Shown: positions 9,514-19,346, counted from the stretch's first letter. The stretch is 64,000 nt of DNA from Pedobacter boryungensis (GCF_013204825.1 NZ_JABMKV010000001.1:992001-1056000), one strand, 5' to 3'. Program-made: numbers and translations. Notes: generated by a model from the sequence alone, not told the origin.

Positions 9514-9535
9514 GAGGGTATAAAAATAGAAAAAA

Positions 9536-9570
9536 AGTCGGAAAGACCGAAGTTAGAGGTCGGAAATACC
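9536..9570. repeat. Short GTCGGAA-word repeat tract
   Basis: Two copies of GTCGGAAA 22 nt apart, separated by the related GACCGAAG. This lies in the gap between purC and the small coiled-coil gene. The inverted GACC...GGTC words could form a weak hairpin. It resembles the Cys-Gly-Ala words seen again at 22.1 kb. Confidence 0.55.
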
Positions 9571-9603
9571 TAGGAATTACAGCCAAATATTTTAAATAGT
9601 TGA

Positions 9604-9879
9604 CTATAAATTATCAATGATGCTTTTAAAATCACTTGAAGATATTACTGCAATAGGCTTGCTTTTAAGCACAACTTCAATTATTTCGTTGTATTTATGT
9701 AATTGTAATCTTCCTTTAAATATTTTCGCTTCGTATTCTATTAAAAATCGCTCCAAATTCTTTATTGTTTCTTTTCGACAAGCCAATTCTGTATCAAGCT
9801 CTGAAATGATTAATCTAACTTTTTTACCTAAAGATTCAATAGATAAAATTAATTTTTCGTTTAGAATTAGCTGTTGCAT
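9604..9879 (-). CDS. Small helical hypothetical protein
   Basis: 91 residues that I do not recognise. The sequence is predicted to be almost wholly helical, with a Leu/Ile heptad pattern at about residues 5-65 (LILSIESLGKKVRLIISELD) and no signal peptide. It starts 31 bp downstream of the phoH stop on the same strand, so it may be the last gene of a phoH transcript. An overlapping reading frame on the other strand (9617-9883) is probably a shadow, because this frame has the more protein-like charge pattern. Confidence 0.55.
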   Translation of the reverse strand: MQQLILNEKLILSIESLGKKVRLIISELDTELACRKETIKNLERFLIEYEAKIFKGRLQLHKYNEIIEVVLKSKPIAVISSSDFKSIIDNL

Positions 9880-9910
9880 TTAAATCACATTTGAGCAAAC
9901 TCATTTTCCA

Positions 9911-10870
9911 TTATTGAATATCTCCGTATGCTTTCAATATGGCTTTTACCAATTTATGTCGCACAACATCTTCTCCAGTAAGGTAAATTACATCAATTCC
10001 TTTAATATCTGTCAATATCCTTAAAGCATTATGTAGACCGGATTGTGCTTTTTTAGGCAAATCTATCTGCGTAACATCACCCGTTACTATAAACTTTGCA
10101 GTTGGACCCATACGTGTTAAAAACATTTTTAACTGTAAATCTGTAGAATTTTGAGCTTCATCTAAGATTACAAAACAATTATCTAATGTACGACCACGCA
10201 TAAATGCCAATGGTGCGATTTCAATTGTTCTATTTTCTAAATATAATTTTAACTTTTCTGGCGGAATCATATCATCCAACGCATCATAAAGTGGGCGTAA
10301 ATAAGGATCTACTTTTTCTTTTAAATCGCCAGGTAAAAAACCAAGACTTTCTCCTGCCTCTACAGCTGGTCGAGTTAAAATAATGCGCTTAATTTCTTTG
10401 TTCTTTAAAGCTCTAACTGCCAAAGCTACAGCTGTATATGTCTTCCCAGTTCCAGCTGGACCTATGGCAAATAATACATCATTTTTACTAATACTGTCAA
10501 CCATTTTACGTTGATTAGCGGTACGAGCTTTAATCATTAAACCATGATTACCAAAAACGATTACCTCTCCAGTATTAATTGCTGCAGTTGATGTCTCATC
10601 TGTTTTTTCAGCCGTTTTTTTAGACCCTAAAATAGATTCTACATCGTTATGAGAAAGTGTTCCATACTTTTCGAGATGAGCAACTAACTGCTCGAATTTT
10701 TGTTCAAATGACTTAAGCTCAGCCTCATCGCCCAAAGCTTTTACATCATTTCCTCTCGCTACTATTTTTAATTTTGGGAAAGCACTTTTGATTAATTCAT
10801 AATGCTCATTGTTGGCGCCCCAAAATTGTACTTGGTCTGTTGTTTCTAATGTTAGCTTTAGTTCGTTCAA
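9911..10870 (-). CDS. PhoH family ATPase
   Basis: 319 residues. An N-terminal KH-like or small domain (1-100) is followed by the PhoH P-loop domain: Walker A GPAGTGKT (137-144), RPAVEAGESLGFLPGDL, Walker B FVILDEAQN, and RMGPTAKFIVTGD. This is the YbeZ subgroup, a cytoplasmic ATPase linked to rRNA maturation and usually partnered with the endonuclease YbeY, which is not present here. Confidence 0.94.
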   Translation of the reverse strand: MNELKLTLETTDQVQFWGANNEHYELIKSAFPKLKIVARGNDVKALGDEAELKSFEQKFEQLVAHLEKYGTLSHNDVESILGSKKTAEKTDETSTAAINTGEVIVFGNHGLMIKARTANQRKMVDSISKNDVLFAIGPAGTGKTYTAVALAVRALKNKEIKRIILTRPAVEAGESLGFLPGDLKEKVDPYLRPLYDALDDMIPPEKLKLYLENRTIEIAPLAFMRGRTLDNCFVILDEAQNSTDLQLKMFLTRMGPTAKFIVTGDVTQIDLPKKAQSGLHNALRILTDIKGIDVIYLTGEDVVRHKLVKAILKAYGDIQ

Positions 10871-10972
10871 AATATTGTATTTTTATTTAGAAGTGTATAT
10901 TTTGATTTAAAAATTGAATATTTGTAGGCGATTTGCCTATACACAAGAATAAGAATAAATATTGAATTTTTA

Positions 10973-11752
10973 ATGGCTATAATAACATTAACGACAGATT
11001 TAGGTTCAAAGGATTTTTATCAGGCTGCTTTAAAAGGCAGTATCTTGAGTATTCTGCCTACTGCCAATATTATAGATATTACTCACGAAGTTCCATCTTT
11101 CAATATTTCTTACGCTGCTTTCGTACTTAAAAACGCTTACCCTTATTTTCCCAAAAACACAGTCCATTTAATTGGTATCGATTCTGTATTTAGCGAAAAC
11201 ACAAAATATATCGCACTTCGTTATAAAGATCATTATTTTGTGGGTGCCGATAACGGGATTTTTTCTCTGCTATTAGATGAAGCGCCTGATGAATTGGTGG
11301 AGTTAAATATTATGCAGGATTTAAAATATTTGCACTTTCCCTTGGTAGATATTTTTGTAAAAGCAGCAATTCATTTAGCCAAAGGCGGAAAGTTAAAAGA
11401 CATTGGTTTACCTACAGGAGACATTGAACAACGGATGCTTTTGCACCCTGTAATTGAGCGAGATATAATTAGAGGAAGTGTAATCTATATTGATACTTTT
11501 TGCAATGTAATTACTAATATCACGAAAGATCTTTTCACAAAAATACAACGCAATAGAGACTTCACTTTATACTTTAGAAAAAGCGAAACTATCACTCAAT
11601 TAAGTTGGCATTATAACGAAGTTCCTGAAGGAGAAAAACTCTGTTTATTTGGCATTAGTAACCATTTAGAAATCGCTATAAATAAGGGTAAAGCTAGTGG
11701 GTTATTAGGCTTGCATTTAAGCGATATTGTACGGGTAGAATTTCATCCTTAA
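10973..11752 (+). CDS. SAM hydroxide adenosyltransferase (DUF62 family)
   Basis: 259 residues starting MAIITLTTDLGSKDFY, the DUF62/SAM hydrolase signature. GADNGIFSLLLDE, VDIFVKAAIHLAKGG and IYIDTFCNVITNI are present. Characterised relatives hydrolyse S-adenosylmethionine to adenosine and methionine, and related halogenases share the fold. The gene is divergent from phoH. A short hairpin (TAGGC GATTT GCCTA) sits in its 5' region about 35 nt before the ATG. Confidence 0.88.
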   Translation: MAIITLTTDLGSKDFYQAALKGSILSILPTANIIDITHEVPSFNISYAAFVLKNAYPYFPKNTVHLIGIDSVFSENTKYIALRYKDHYFVGADNGIFSLLLDEAPDELVELNIMQDLKYLHFPLVDIFVKAAIHLAKGGKLKDIGLPTGDIEQRMLLHPVIERDIIRGSVIYIDTFCNVITNITKDLFTKIQRNRDFTLYFRKSETITQLSWHYNEVPEGEKLCLFGISNHLEIAINKGKASGLLGLHLSDIVRVEFHP

Positions 11753-11814
11753 TATTATCATTATCTTAAGGCTAATGCACCTCAATTAGTTTCATAAAAC
11801 CATATACCAAAATT

Positions 11815-12099
11815 ATGTTAGTTCGAGTTGTAAAAATGCACTTCACTCCTAGTTTTGTAGAAGAATTTAAAATTTTATTCAATCAAGTAAAACCATTAAT
11901 TTCTGGTTTTGAAGGATGTAATGGTGTGCAATTACTGCAACATGAAAGTCAACCTGAACTATTTTTCACAATTAGTAACTGGCAATCTGCAGAGCATTTA
12001 GAGCTTTATCGTAATTCTGATTTTTTTCAGCAAACTTGGGCAAAAGTAAAACCTAATTTTGAAAGCAAAGCTGAGGCATGGAGTTTGCTTGAAAAATAA
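11815..12099 (+). CDS. ABM-fold (antibiotic biosynthesis monooxygenase-like) protein
   Basis: 94 residues with the dimeric alpha-beta-barrel pattern: MLVRVVKMHFTPSFVEEF, then GFEGCNGVQLLQ, FFTISNWQSAEHLELY and a C-terminal KAEAWSLLEK. Family members include haem-degrading and quinone-modifying enzymes, but many have no known activity. No clear haem ligand can be chosen. The gene is 11 bp upstream of a membrane-anchored hypothetical protein. Confidence 0.72.
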   Translation: MLVRVVKMHFTPSFVEEFKILFNQVKPLISGFEGCNGVQLLQHESQPELFFTISNWQSAEHLELYRNSDFFQQTWAKVKPNFESKAEAWSLLEK

Positions 12100-12110
12100 A
12101 AAAGTAAATC

Positions 12111-12641
12111 ATGATCAAAAAAACAGCTTTCTTATTTCTAATTCTAAGCTCAATTGCTGTAAATCTATTTGCACAAGATACTTCAGCTTACGAAATACAA
12201 CGATTAAAAATTAATGCTTTATTAGCCGAAAGAAGTGCGAAGTTCGGACAATATGATGAAAGCTTAAATACAAAAACAGGCATATTTGGCTTTCAAACTA
12301 AGAGAGATATCCGAAATTCAAATGAGATTTTAAGGCAAATTGCATTAAATGATAATGACATTTTTAAAGAATTAAAAATATTATTAGACTACAAAGATTT
12401 GCAGGTTGAGCAAGTTAAAACAGCTGTAAACTCAAATTCTGAAAGTATACAGAATTATAGAAGAAGCATTAAAAATTTGCAAGATCAAAATGAATCTTTA
12501 AATAATAGTATTAATAAACTAGAGAAATCCAGAAATTTAGCTTATTTATTTATACTTCTATTACTAATTGGTGGAGCGATACTGGCTTATTATTTAAACG
12601 TTAAAAACAAGCAGCTTAAAAATTATAAAAAAGCAAACTAA
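12111..12641 (+). CDS. Exported coiled-coil protein with C-terminal membrane anchor
   Basis: 176 residues, not recognised. It has a signal peptide (TAFLFLILSSIAVNLFAQD), a helical periplasmic region with a coiled coil at about residues 105-140 (NYRRSIKNLQDQNESLNNSI), and one transmembrane helix near residues 145-162 (LAYLFILLLLIGGAILAYYL). A short basic tail follows, so the tail should be cytoplasmic. It is probably co-transcribed with the ABM gene upstream. The function is unknown. Confidence 0.65.
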   Translation: MIKKTAFLFLILSSIAVNLFAQDTSAYEIQRLKINALLAERSAKFGQYDESLNTKTGIFGFQTKRDIRNSNEILRQIALNDNDIFKELKILLDYKDLQVEQVKTAVNSNSESIQNYRRSIKNLQDQNESLNNSINKLEKSRNLAYLFILLLLIGGAILAYYLNVKNKQLKNYKKAN

Positions 12642-12685
12642 CAATATTGAAAAAATTAGACTTTTGTTCCTTAAACTGCTTTAAA

Positions 12686-13921
12686 TTACTTGTTAAAATA
12701 GTGCGTTAATAAACCCACCAAAAATTTAGGTTCTACCCAAGTAGATTTGGGCGGCATCACTTTATTTGCATCAGCAACTTTAATTAATTGCTCTATGGCT
12801 ATAGGAGCTAAAATAAAAGCAACTACATTTATTCCATTAGCTATTTGCCTTTCTAAAATGTTTATAGGTGTTTTTTCTCCTTCAAACTTAATTCTTGCAT
12901 CTTTTCTTGGGTCTTTAACATTTAGAATAGGTCCCAAAACAAAATTTTGTAAAATACTAACATCCAAAATATTAACCGGATCTTCAGTATAAGTATGTTG
13001 TTTCGCGATTAGTGTATACCAACCCGATTTTAAATACATTGCAAAATGATGCAAAGTTGTTGGTTTAATAAACTGATCTACTTTTTTTACTTCAAAATCT
13101 GCCGAAATCTTCTGGAAAAATTCTTCTTCAGTTAAACCAGCTAAATCTCTTACTAAACGATGATATGCTAAAACCTTCACTTCTTCCGTATCCATATAAA
13201 CGGTGGTAAAATAGTTAAATTGAGCATTATCTTCGCTAAATACTGTTCTTTTATGCAAACCCATTTTAGCCATTGATGCAGCTCTATGATGCCCGTCTGC
13301 AATATAAACTTCTGGCATTTCTGCAAAGGCATTTACTATTTTATCTAAATCTTGTTGACGATCAATTTTCCAAATGCGATGTTGTGTTCCATCTACAAAA
13401 GTGAAATCTATATCTGCTTTTAAAGCTTTATATTTTTCCAGCAATTGCTGGATGATTTGATTTGGGTGATACGTAATTAGTACCGGATTAGCGTCCAAGC
13501 CAGTTTGTTGCAAATACTCAGCCAGTGATTTTTCTCTCGCTTCTACAGTTAATTCGTGCTTTTTAATATTTCCCTCTAAGTAATCATTGATATGTGTTAA
13601 AGTCCAAATTCCAGTTTGCACTAAACCATCATGTACAATCTGATAAATATAAATACAGGGATTTTCTTCAGCTATTAAGATTTCTTTTTCTATAAAACCT
13701 TCTAAGTTTTCCGCAACTTTTTTATAAATCAATTCTTGCCTTGAGCCACGTAAATAGGGATTATCCAATTCTGGATTAATTAAATGTAAAAAGCTAGTGG
13801 GATTTTCTGAGGCTATTAACTTGGCTTGTCCAATGCCATAATTTTCAAGCGGTCGAGTAACCACTGTATTGAGTAAAGTAGGCGCAGGTTTTAATGCACA
13901 AAACGGCTTTATTCTCGGCAT
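12686..13921 (-). CDS. DUF1015 protein, ParB-like DGHHR motif, next to serine genes
   Basis: 411 residues matching the DUF1015 family: N-terminal RIKPFCALKPAP, LIASENPTSFLHLINPELD, LRGSRQELIYKKVAENL, and VYIADGHHRAASMAKMG with DGHHR at residues 209-213. That motif resembles the catalytic loop of ParB/Srx-fold proteins, which include the free-serine kinases SerK and SbnI. It lies downstream of serC-serA on the same strand, with a terminator between. The family has no role I can state with certainty. A link to serine or phosphoserine metabolism is inferred from position and motif. Confidence 0.85.
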   Translation of the reverse strand: MPRIKPFCALKPAPTLLNTVVTRPLENYGIGQAKLIASENPTSFLHLINPELDNPYLRGSRQELIYKKVAENLEGFIEKEILIAEENPCIYIYQIVHDGLVQTGIWTLTHINDYLEGNIKKHELTVEAREKSLAEYLQQTGLDANPVLITYHPNQIIQQLLEKYKALKADIDFTFVDGTQHRIWKIDRQQDLDKIVNAFAEMPEVYIADGHHRAASMAKMGLHKRTVFSEDNAQFNYFTTVYMDTEEVKVLAYHRLVRDLAGLTEEEFFQKISADFEVKKVDQFIKPTTLHHFAMYLKSGWYTLIAKQHTYTEDPVNILDVSILQNFVLGPILNVKDPRKDARIKFEGEKTPINILERQIANGINVVAFILAPIAIEQLIKVADANKVMPPKSTWVEPKFLVGLLTHYFNK

Positions 13922-14000
13922 AAAGATTTATAAATGGCTAGACTAAGATAGTCGGGATTAACCTGCTTTTCAAAATAATTACAAGTTAATTTCTAAACAA

Positions 14001-14028
14001 AAAACCTCCAGTTTTAGCTGAAGGTTTT
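14001..14028 (-). terminator. Terminator after serA
   Basis: On the minus strand AAAACCTTCAG and CTGGAGGTTTT form an 11-bp stem (one G-U pair) with a six-base loop and a following T run. It separates serC-serA from the DUF1015 gene. Confidence 0.75.
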
Positions 14029-14048
14029 AAAATCTATATAAGAATAGG

Positions 14049-14999
14049 TTATTTCTTAAAATGATCGATAATTAAATTTGCTAATTCTGTTCCTATACGT
14101 TCTTGAGCTTCATTAGTAGAAGCACCAATATGTGGAGTTAACGATATTTTAGAATGTGTTAAAATAGCTTCAATTGGTGTTGGTTCGTTATCAAAAACAT
14201 CTAAACCAGCAAATGCTACTTTACCAGAATTTAAAGCTTCAATTAGTGCAGGCTCATCTATAGTTCCTCCACGAGAACAATTTACAATACCTACTCCAGA
14301 TTTCATTGCAGCAAATTCTTCTGTACCTAAAATTGGTTTATCAGCAAATGGTGTGTGTAAAGTAATGAAATCACTTTGTGAAATTACTTCCGCTAAGCTC
14401 ACCGTTTGTACAGGTACATCAACTTTAATCCCACCTTGGAAATCTAAAGAAATAGAGCCGTTAAAAGGATAAAGATCATATGCTAACACATTCATTCCTA
14501 AACGTAAAGCGATGGTAGCTGTTTCCCTTCCAATTCTTCCAAAACCAATTACACCTAAAGTTTTACCTTTTAATTCTATCCCTTTAGCGTAAGCCTTTTT
14601 TAAGTCATTAAATTTAGTATTTCCTTCAATTGGCATTTTACGATTAGAATCATGCAAAAAGCGAATGCCTGTAAATAAATGTGAAAAAACTAATTCAGCA
14701 ACAGATAACGACGAAGCTGCTGGTGTATTTACTACAGCCACACCTTTACTTCTTGCGTAATCCACATCAATATTATCCATACCAACTCCACCTCTACCAA
14801 TCAATTTGATATTTGGACAAGCATCAATTAATTCTTTTCTAAGTTTTGTAGCACTACGAACAGTTATTCCATCATAATTTAATAAGGCTTCAGCTAATTT
14901 ATCTTGAGGAATTGTTTGATTATCAACCTGAAAACCAGCTTCTTCTAGTAATTTTTTCCCAATTGGGTCTATGCCATCATTGGCGAGTATCTTAATCAT
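14049..14999 (-). CDS. serA: D-3-phosphoglycerate dehydrogenase, short form
   Basis: 316 residues. It has the substrate-binding RSATKLRKELI, the NAD-binding GVIGFGRIGRETA, the catalytic Arg in VNCSRGG, Glu in FDNEPT and His in TPHIGAST. There is no C-terminal ACT domain, so allosteric serine inhibition of the E. coli kind is not expected. It catalyses the first step of serine synthesis. serC ends 3 bp upstream, so the two form an operon. Confidence 0.93.
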   Translation of the reverse strand: MIKILANDGIDPIGKKLLEEAGFQVDNQTIPQDKLAEALLNYDGITVRSATKLRKELIDACPNIKLIGRGGVGMDNIDVDYARSKGVAVVNTPAASSLSVAELVFSHLFTGIRFLHDSNRKMPIEGNTKFNDLKKAYAKGIELKGKTLGVIGFGRIGRETATIALRLGMNVLAYDLYPFNGSISLDFQGGIKVDVPVQTVSLAEVISQSDFITLHTPFADKPILGTEEFAAMKSGVGIVNCSRGGTIDEPALIEALNSGKVAFAGLDVFDNEPTPIEAILTHSKISLTPHIGASTNEAQERIGTELANLIIDHFKK

Positions 15000-15002
15000 A
15001 AT

Positions 15003-16070
15003 TTAGCTTTTTTGTTTTTCTTCAAAAGTTTGCATTAAATCTATTAAAGCATGAACGCTTGTAATTGGAAGTGCATTGTACATTGAAGCTCTAAATCCAC
15101 CAACACTTCTATGCCCTTTTAAACCTTCGAAACCATTATCATCAGCAAATTTTGCAAATGATTTTTCTAATTCCGGATTTTCCATTACAAAACACACATT
15201 CATTCTTGAGCGATCTTCAACTGCGCAAGTTCCTTTAAAAAATGGATTTCTATCTATTTCTTTATATAGTGCTTCAGCTTTTGCCTTATTTTCCTGTTCA
15301 ATTTCTGCAACACCGCCTTTAGATTTTAACCAATTTAAGTTTAACATTGCTACATAAATTGAAAATACTGGCGGAGTATTGTACATCGAGCCACCTTCTA
15401 TATGCACTTTATAATCTAGCATTGAAGGAATTCCTCTACCTGTTTTTCCTAATATTTCATCTTTAACTATTACGATGGTCAATCCTGCTGGGCCAATATT
15501 TTTCTGAGCTCCTGCATAAATTAAATCATACTTAGAAACATCAATTACACGGCTCATAATATCTGATGACATATCGCATACAACCGGAACCTTTGTTACT
15601 GGTAAAGTAAACATTTCTGTTCCATAAATGGTATTATTTGAAGTGCAGTGAAAATATGCACTATCTTCTGGAATGGTATAGTCTTTAGGGATAAAGGTAT
15701 AATTAGATTCTTTTGAAGAAGCCACGATATTAGCGTTGCCAAAAAACTTAACTTCTTTAATCGCTTTATTTGCCCATACTCCAGTTTCTAAATAAGCAGC
15801 TGTTTTTCCTTCTGGCAACAAATTCATTGGCACCATTGCAAATTGTAAACTTGCTCCACCTTGTAAAAATAAAACGGAGTATCCTGATGGTACATTTAAA
15901 AGTTCCTTTACCAATTTTGTCGCCTCTTCTACCACACCCTCAAACTCGGGGGTACGATGGGAAATTTCTAAAATTGATAAACCGTCTTTAAAATCTAAAA
16001 CTGCTCTAGAAGCTTGTTTAAATACTTCCTGAGGTAAAATACAGGGGCCTGCACCAAAATTATGTCTCAT
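15003..16070 (-). CDS. serC: Phosphoserine aminotransferase
   Basis: 355 residues of the class V aminotransferase fold. Key features are [10 protein letters not shown] at the N-terminus, EISHRTPEF, the PLP lysine K190 in [12 protein letters not shown], and [15 protein letters not shown] near the C-terminus. It converts 3-phosphohydroxypyruvate to phosphoserine. It is the first gene of the serC-serA pair. The phosphatase serB is not in this window. Confidence 0.96.
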   Translation of the reverse strand: MRHNFGAGPCILPQEVFKQASRAVLDFKDGLSILEISHRTPEFEGVVEEATKLVKELLNVPSGYSVLFLQGGASLQFAMVPMNLLPEGKTAAYLETGVWANKAIKEVKFFGNANIVASSKESNYTFIPKDYTIPEDSAYFHCTSNNTIYGTEMFTLPVTKVPVVCDMSSDIMSRVIDVSKYDLIYAGAQKNIGPAGLTIVIVKDEILGKTGRGIPSMLDYKVHIEGGSMYNTPPVFSIYVAMLNLNWLKSKGGVAEIEQENKAKAEALYKEIDRNPFFKGTCAVEDRSRMNVCFVMENPELEKSFAKFADDNGFEGLKGHRSVGGFRASMYNALPITSVHALIDLMQTFEEKQKS

Positions 16071-16115
16071 TTTATCTAAAATTTTATGGACGTAAATCTA
16101 GTAAATCAGTCGCAC

Positions 16116-18557
16116 TTATTGATGACTTTTGAACTTTAAAATCAATTTAAAATTGAATTGTCTACCAGTTAAGTAATTTGGAACAGCATATTGCACATTG
16201 TCTACATCTTTTAACCACAAATAAGATACTGTATTATTGATATTGAGCAAATTAAACACCTCGAAATAAGCAATAAACGAACTAAAATATTTATCTAATA
16301 ATTTAGGTTTTCGCAATGCGATATCATCTAAAAAATCTTTAGAAAACCCAATATCAACTCGCTTATAGGCAGGTATTTGGAATTCATCAGAGTAATGATC
16401 ACTTTGAGGAGAACCAATTGGCAACCTAGATCCGTACAGCATATTTAAATGTACTTTGTAAGTAGGACTTTTTAATAATCTATCCTGAAAGAAAACAGAA
16501 AAATTAATTCGCTGATCAGTTGGTCTTTTTAAGTAACCTGGATATATAACTATTGATGAACCAGATTTATCTTTCTTTACGTAGGAATCACCTATGATGT
16601 CTTGATCTGCTTTCATAAAAGAAAGCCTAAAATATGAAACTAAATCCTTTACAAACTCACCTCCAACACTAAAATCCATGCCGTAGGTATGTCCTTTAGC
16701 TATTTCTGATGAAAGATATTTAATTCTAACATTATCAATTACATAAGGTATTAATCTGTCTGAATATTTAAAATATGCTTCAGAGCTAAATTTTAATCGC
16801 GTACCTAGTCCATCAAATGCATAATCAAAACCTGCTGAAGTGTTATAGGATCGTTGTGCCTTTTGATTTAGATTTAAAACTCCATCGTAAGCTCTGATAG
16901 TACGATAAGTTGGTGCCTGCTGATAAATTCCTGCAGTAAAACGAATAATTTTGTTATTACTAGCTGGTCGATAGGCTAACAATAAACGTGGGCTTATTAA
17001 TAATTGATTTGATAAATTATTATAACTCCCTCTAACTCCTAATTGTAGATCTGTATTTTTTGTTAAGCTATAACTGTCTTGAATAAAAGCTGTTAAATTA
17101 TTTATATCAACTTTGTTAGCTATTTTAATTGATTGTTCTAAGAAAAATTTCTTGGCATCATAAGGTAAAATGTAACCAGCCGAATCGGTTAGATGATATT
17201 CATTTAATTCATCTTTAAATTTATTGAGCTCTAATCTAATACCCCAAGAAAAAACATGATTATCAAAGTTTTGATCTGCTTTAATTTCAGAACTAAACGT
17301 TTGTGAATTTAAGCTATTACGTGCATAATTTAAATAGGTTCCAATGCCCCTATTTACACGTACAGAAGCAAAACCAGCAGAACCAAATCCTGTTTCTAGC
17401 TCATCAAAAATGTATCGTCCTTCAATGTCAAATCGTTCTTTTTCCTTTGTGTTAAAATAACTGTTAATCCATTTAATTACCACATTAGGCTTTGGACTAA
17501 AAATACCAGTTACAGCTCCACCAACTGTGCGGTAGCTATCTATTTCTTGCCCGTTGTATGCAATATTTAATCTTAGTTGAGTGTCGAGCGTACCAAATTG
17601 GGTTTCTCTATCTTCAGGTACCAATTTAAATTGGCCAATATTATAATTACCCAATGCACTTAAGCTAAATTTATCTGAGAATCTGTATTGATAAAGTAGT
17701 TGCACATCTCCAAAGTTTGGACTATAATTTCCTTTATTATCTTGTTTATTTAGTACACTACTATTATTTTTATAGCGCAAACCAGTTAATAAAAAACTTT
17801 TATCTCTTACATATTTAGCACTAAAGGATGTCCCAAGAAATCCTGTCGTTAAAACAAGTTGATTACTATCTGGCTTATCATATTTAACATCTAAAACAGA
17901 AGATAATTTATCGCCATAACGGGCTTCGAAACCACCAGCAGAGAACTTGGCTCTTGACACTAAATCTCCATTAATAAAGCTTAAACCTTCCTGTTGTCCA
18001 TTCCTAATCAATGTTGGCCTAGTGATCTCAACATCATTAATATAAACTAAATTTTCATCAAAATTTCCGCCTCTCACACTGTATTGTGAGCTCAATTCAT
18101 TATTAGTAGATACCCCAGGTAAAGTTTTTAGAACAGATTCAAAATTTCCAGAAACTGAAGGTAAGGAAGATAAATCTGCAATATTAATGGTACTTGTATT
18201 GCTTAACTGATTTTGCTTATTAGTTACAGTAACTTGTTCTAATTCATTTATATTAGGCATTAAGATGATATTTCTGACTATACGACCTGCAGTTTTTTCA
18301 TTTATTTTAATCAATATTGGTTTATAACCAAGCAAATTATATTTGACTGTAAATGATGTTGTCTTAGAATAAATAGTATAACTACCATCTGGAGCTGTCA
18401 ATGTAGATTCCTGTTGACCAAGAATTGTAACTGTAACTTGCTGTAAGGGATCAAATTTCGAATCTTGTACTCCACCCGTAACTCTTACCAAAGGTTGAGC
18501 ATTTACCAACGTAAATCCTAATAATAAAGCTAGAATTAACAGATAAACTTTGCGCAT
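16116..18557 (-). CDS. TonB-dependent receptor with carboxypeptidase-regulatory-like N-terminus
   Basis: 813 residues. A signal peptide (LLILALLLGFTLVNAQP) is followed by a CarboxypepD_reg-like domain at about 22-100, a plug domain at about 110-220 (NISNIADL-type start, LPGVSTNNELSSQYSVRGGNFDENLVYI split across it) and a 22-strand-type barrel ending in NFKLILKFKSHQ with a terminal polar residue. Ligand specificity cannot be read. No SusD partner is adjacent, which argues against a glycan-utilisation locus and for a peptide, metal or siderophore role. It lies 9 bp downstream of rpe. Confidence 0.9.
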   Translation of the reverse strand: MRKVYLLILALLLGFTLVNAQPLVRVTGGVQDSKFDPLQQVTVTILGQQESTLTAPDGSYTIYSKTTSFTVKYNLLGYKPILIKINEKTAGRIVRNIILMPNINELEQVTVTNKQNQLSNTSTINIADLSSLPSVSGNFESVLKTLPGVSTNNELSSQYSVRGGNFDENLVYINDVEITRPTLIRNGQQEGLSFINGDLVSRAKFSAGGFEARYGDKLSSVLDVKYDKPDSNQLVLTTGFLGTSFSAKYVRDKSFLLTGLRYKNNSSVLNKQDNKGNYSPNFGDVQLLYQYRFSDKFSLSALGNYNIGQFKLVPEDRETQFGTLDTQLRLNIAYNGQEIDSYRTVGGAVTGIFSPKPNVVIKWINSYFNTKEKERFDIEGRYIFDELETGFGSAGFASVRVNRGIGTYLNYARNSLNSQTFSSEIKADQNFDNHVFSWGIRLELNKFKDELNEYHLTDSAGYILPYDAKKFFLEQSIKIANKVDINNLTAFIQDSYSLTKNTDLQLGVRGSYNNLSNQLLISPRLLLAYRPASNNKIIRFTAGIYQQAPTYRTIRAYDGVLNLNQKAQRSYNTSAGFDYAFDGLGTRLKFSSEAYFKYSDRLIPYVIDNVRIKYLSSEIAKGHTYGMDFSVGGEFVKDLVSYFRLSFMKADQDIIGDSYVKKDKSGSSIVIYPGYLKRPTDQRINFSVFFQDRLLKSPTYKVHLNMLYGSRLPIGSPQSDHYSDEFQIPAYKRVDIGFSKDFLDDIALRKPKLLDKYFSSFIAYFEVFNLLNINNTVSYLWLKDVDNVQYAVPNYLTGRQFNFKLILKFKSHQ

Positions 18558-18566
18558 TCAAGGAAA

Positions 18567-19238
18567 TTAGATTTGGGTTGAGTTGATATCAATATTTTTC
18601 ATACTAGCAATCATTTCAGTTGGACTGGATGCCCCAAAAATTGCATTACCAGCTACAAAAGCATTAGCACCAGCTTTAATTAAACTTTCGATATTTGAAA
18701 TACTAACACCACCATCAACTTCAATTAATAGATTTGGATTGGTTTCATTTGCCAGTTTCCTTAACTCTACAATCTTGTTTAGAGATTGAGGTATAAATTG
18801 CTGACCACCAAAACCAGGATTTACAGACATAATCAAAACCATATCTAAATCAACCAAAATATCTTTTAACAAACTCACAGAAGTATGTGGATTAAGTGCT
18901 ACACTTGCTTTACATCCTGCATCTTTAATTATTTGTACAACACGATGCAAATGTGTGCAAGCTTCGTAATGTACTGTAATAATATCAGCGCCTTCTTTTG
19001 CAAATTCTTGAATGTACTTTTCAGGATTTACAATCATCAAATGTACATCTAATGGTTTTTTCGCATATTTCTTGACTGCTTTTAACACAGGAAAACCAAA
19101 AGAAATATTAGGCACAAAAACACCATCCATCACATCAACATGGAACCAATCAGCTTCACTAGTATTAATCATTTCAGTATCGCGTTGCAGATTAGCAAAA
19201 TCAGCAGAAAGTATTGATGGAGCAATTATTTGTTTCAT
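18567..19238 (-). CDS. rpe: Ribulose-phosphate 3-epimerase
   Basis: 223 residues from the ATG at 19238, where the protein begins MKQIIAPSILSADF as in the family. A longer frame to 19292 reads through a GTCAT-type inverted repeat and is not the gene start. Metal and catalytic motifs: HVDVMDGVFVPNISFG, HLMI, MSVNPGFGGQQF and EVDGGV. It interconverts ribulose-5-P and xylulose-5-P. It belongs functionally with the gnd-zwf-pgl block 13 kb away, although it is not linked to it here. Confidence 0.97.
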   Translation of the reverse strand: MKQIIAPSILSADFANLQRDTEMINTSEADWFHVDVMDGVFVPNISFGFPVLKAVKKYAKKPLDVHLMIVNPEKYIQEFAKEGADIITVHYEACTHLHRVVQIIKDAGCKASVALNPHTSVSLLKDILVDLDMVLIMSVNPGFGGQQFIPQSLNKIVELRKLANETNPNLLIEVDGGVSISNIESLIKAGANAFVAGNAIFGASSPTEMIASMKNIDINSTQI

Positions 19239-19252
19239 TTTAGTTGTGTTTT

Positions 19253-19279
19253 CGTCATGCCAAATACGAAGCGATGACG
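19253..19279. repeat. Small GTCAT/ATGAC inverted repeat before rpe
   Basis: CGTCAT and ATGACG are arms of a degenerate inverted repeat immediately upstream of the rpe start. The end words are the same as in the REP-like elements at 35.7 and 56.8 kb. Confidence 0.45.
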
Positions 19280-19346
19280 GTAATATTGGCAAGTTACAAA
19301 AGAACTAGGAGATTTTCTTGCTAGCAAATACTAAAATTTCATCAAT

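Noticed and set aside
9617..9883. An 88-codon plus-strand frame opposite the small coiled-coil gene
   Set aside because: The minus-strand frame is better placed behind phoH and has a helical heptad pattern. Only one of the two can be real, and this one looks less protein-like.
16116..18557. A SusC-type glycan utilisation locus around the TonB receptor
   Set aside because: No SusD gene, sigma/anti-sigma pair or glycoside hydrolase is adjacent.
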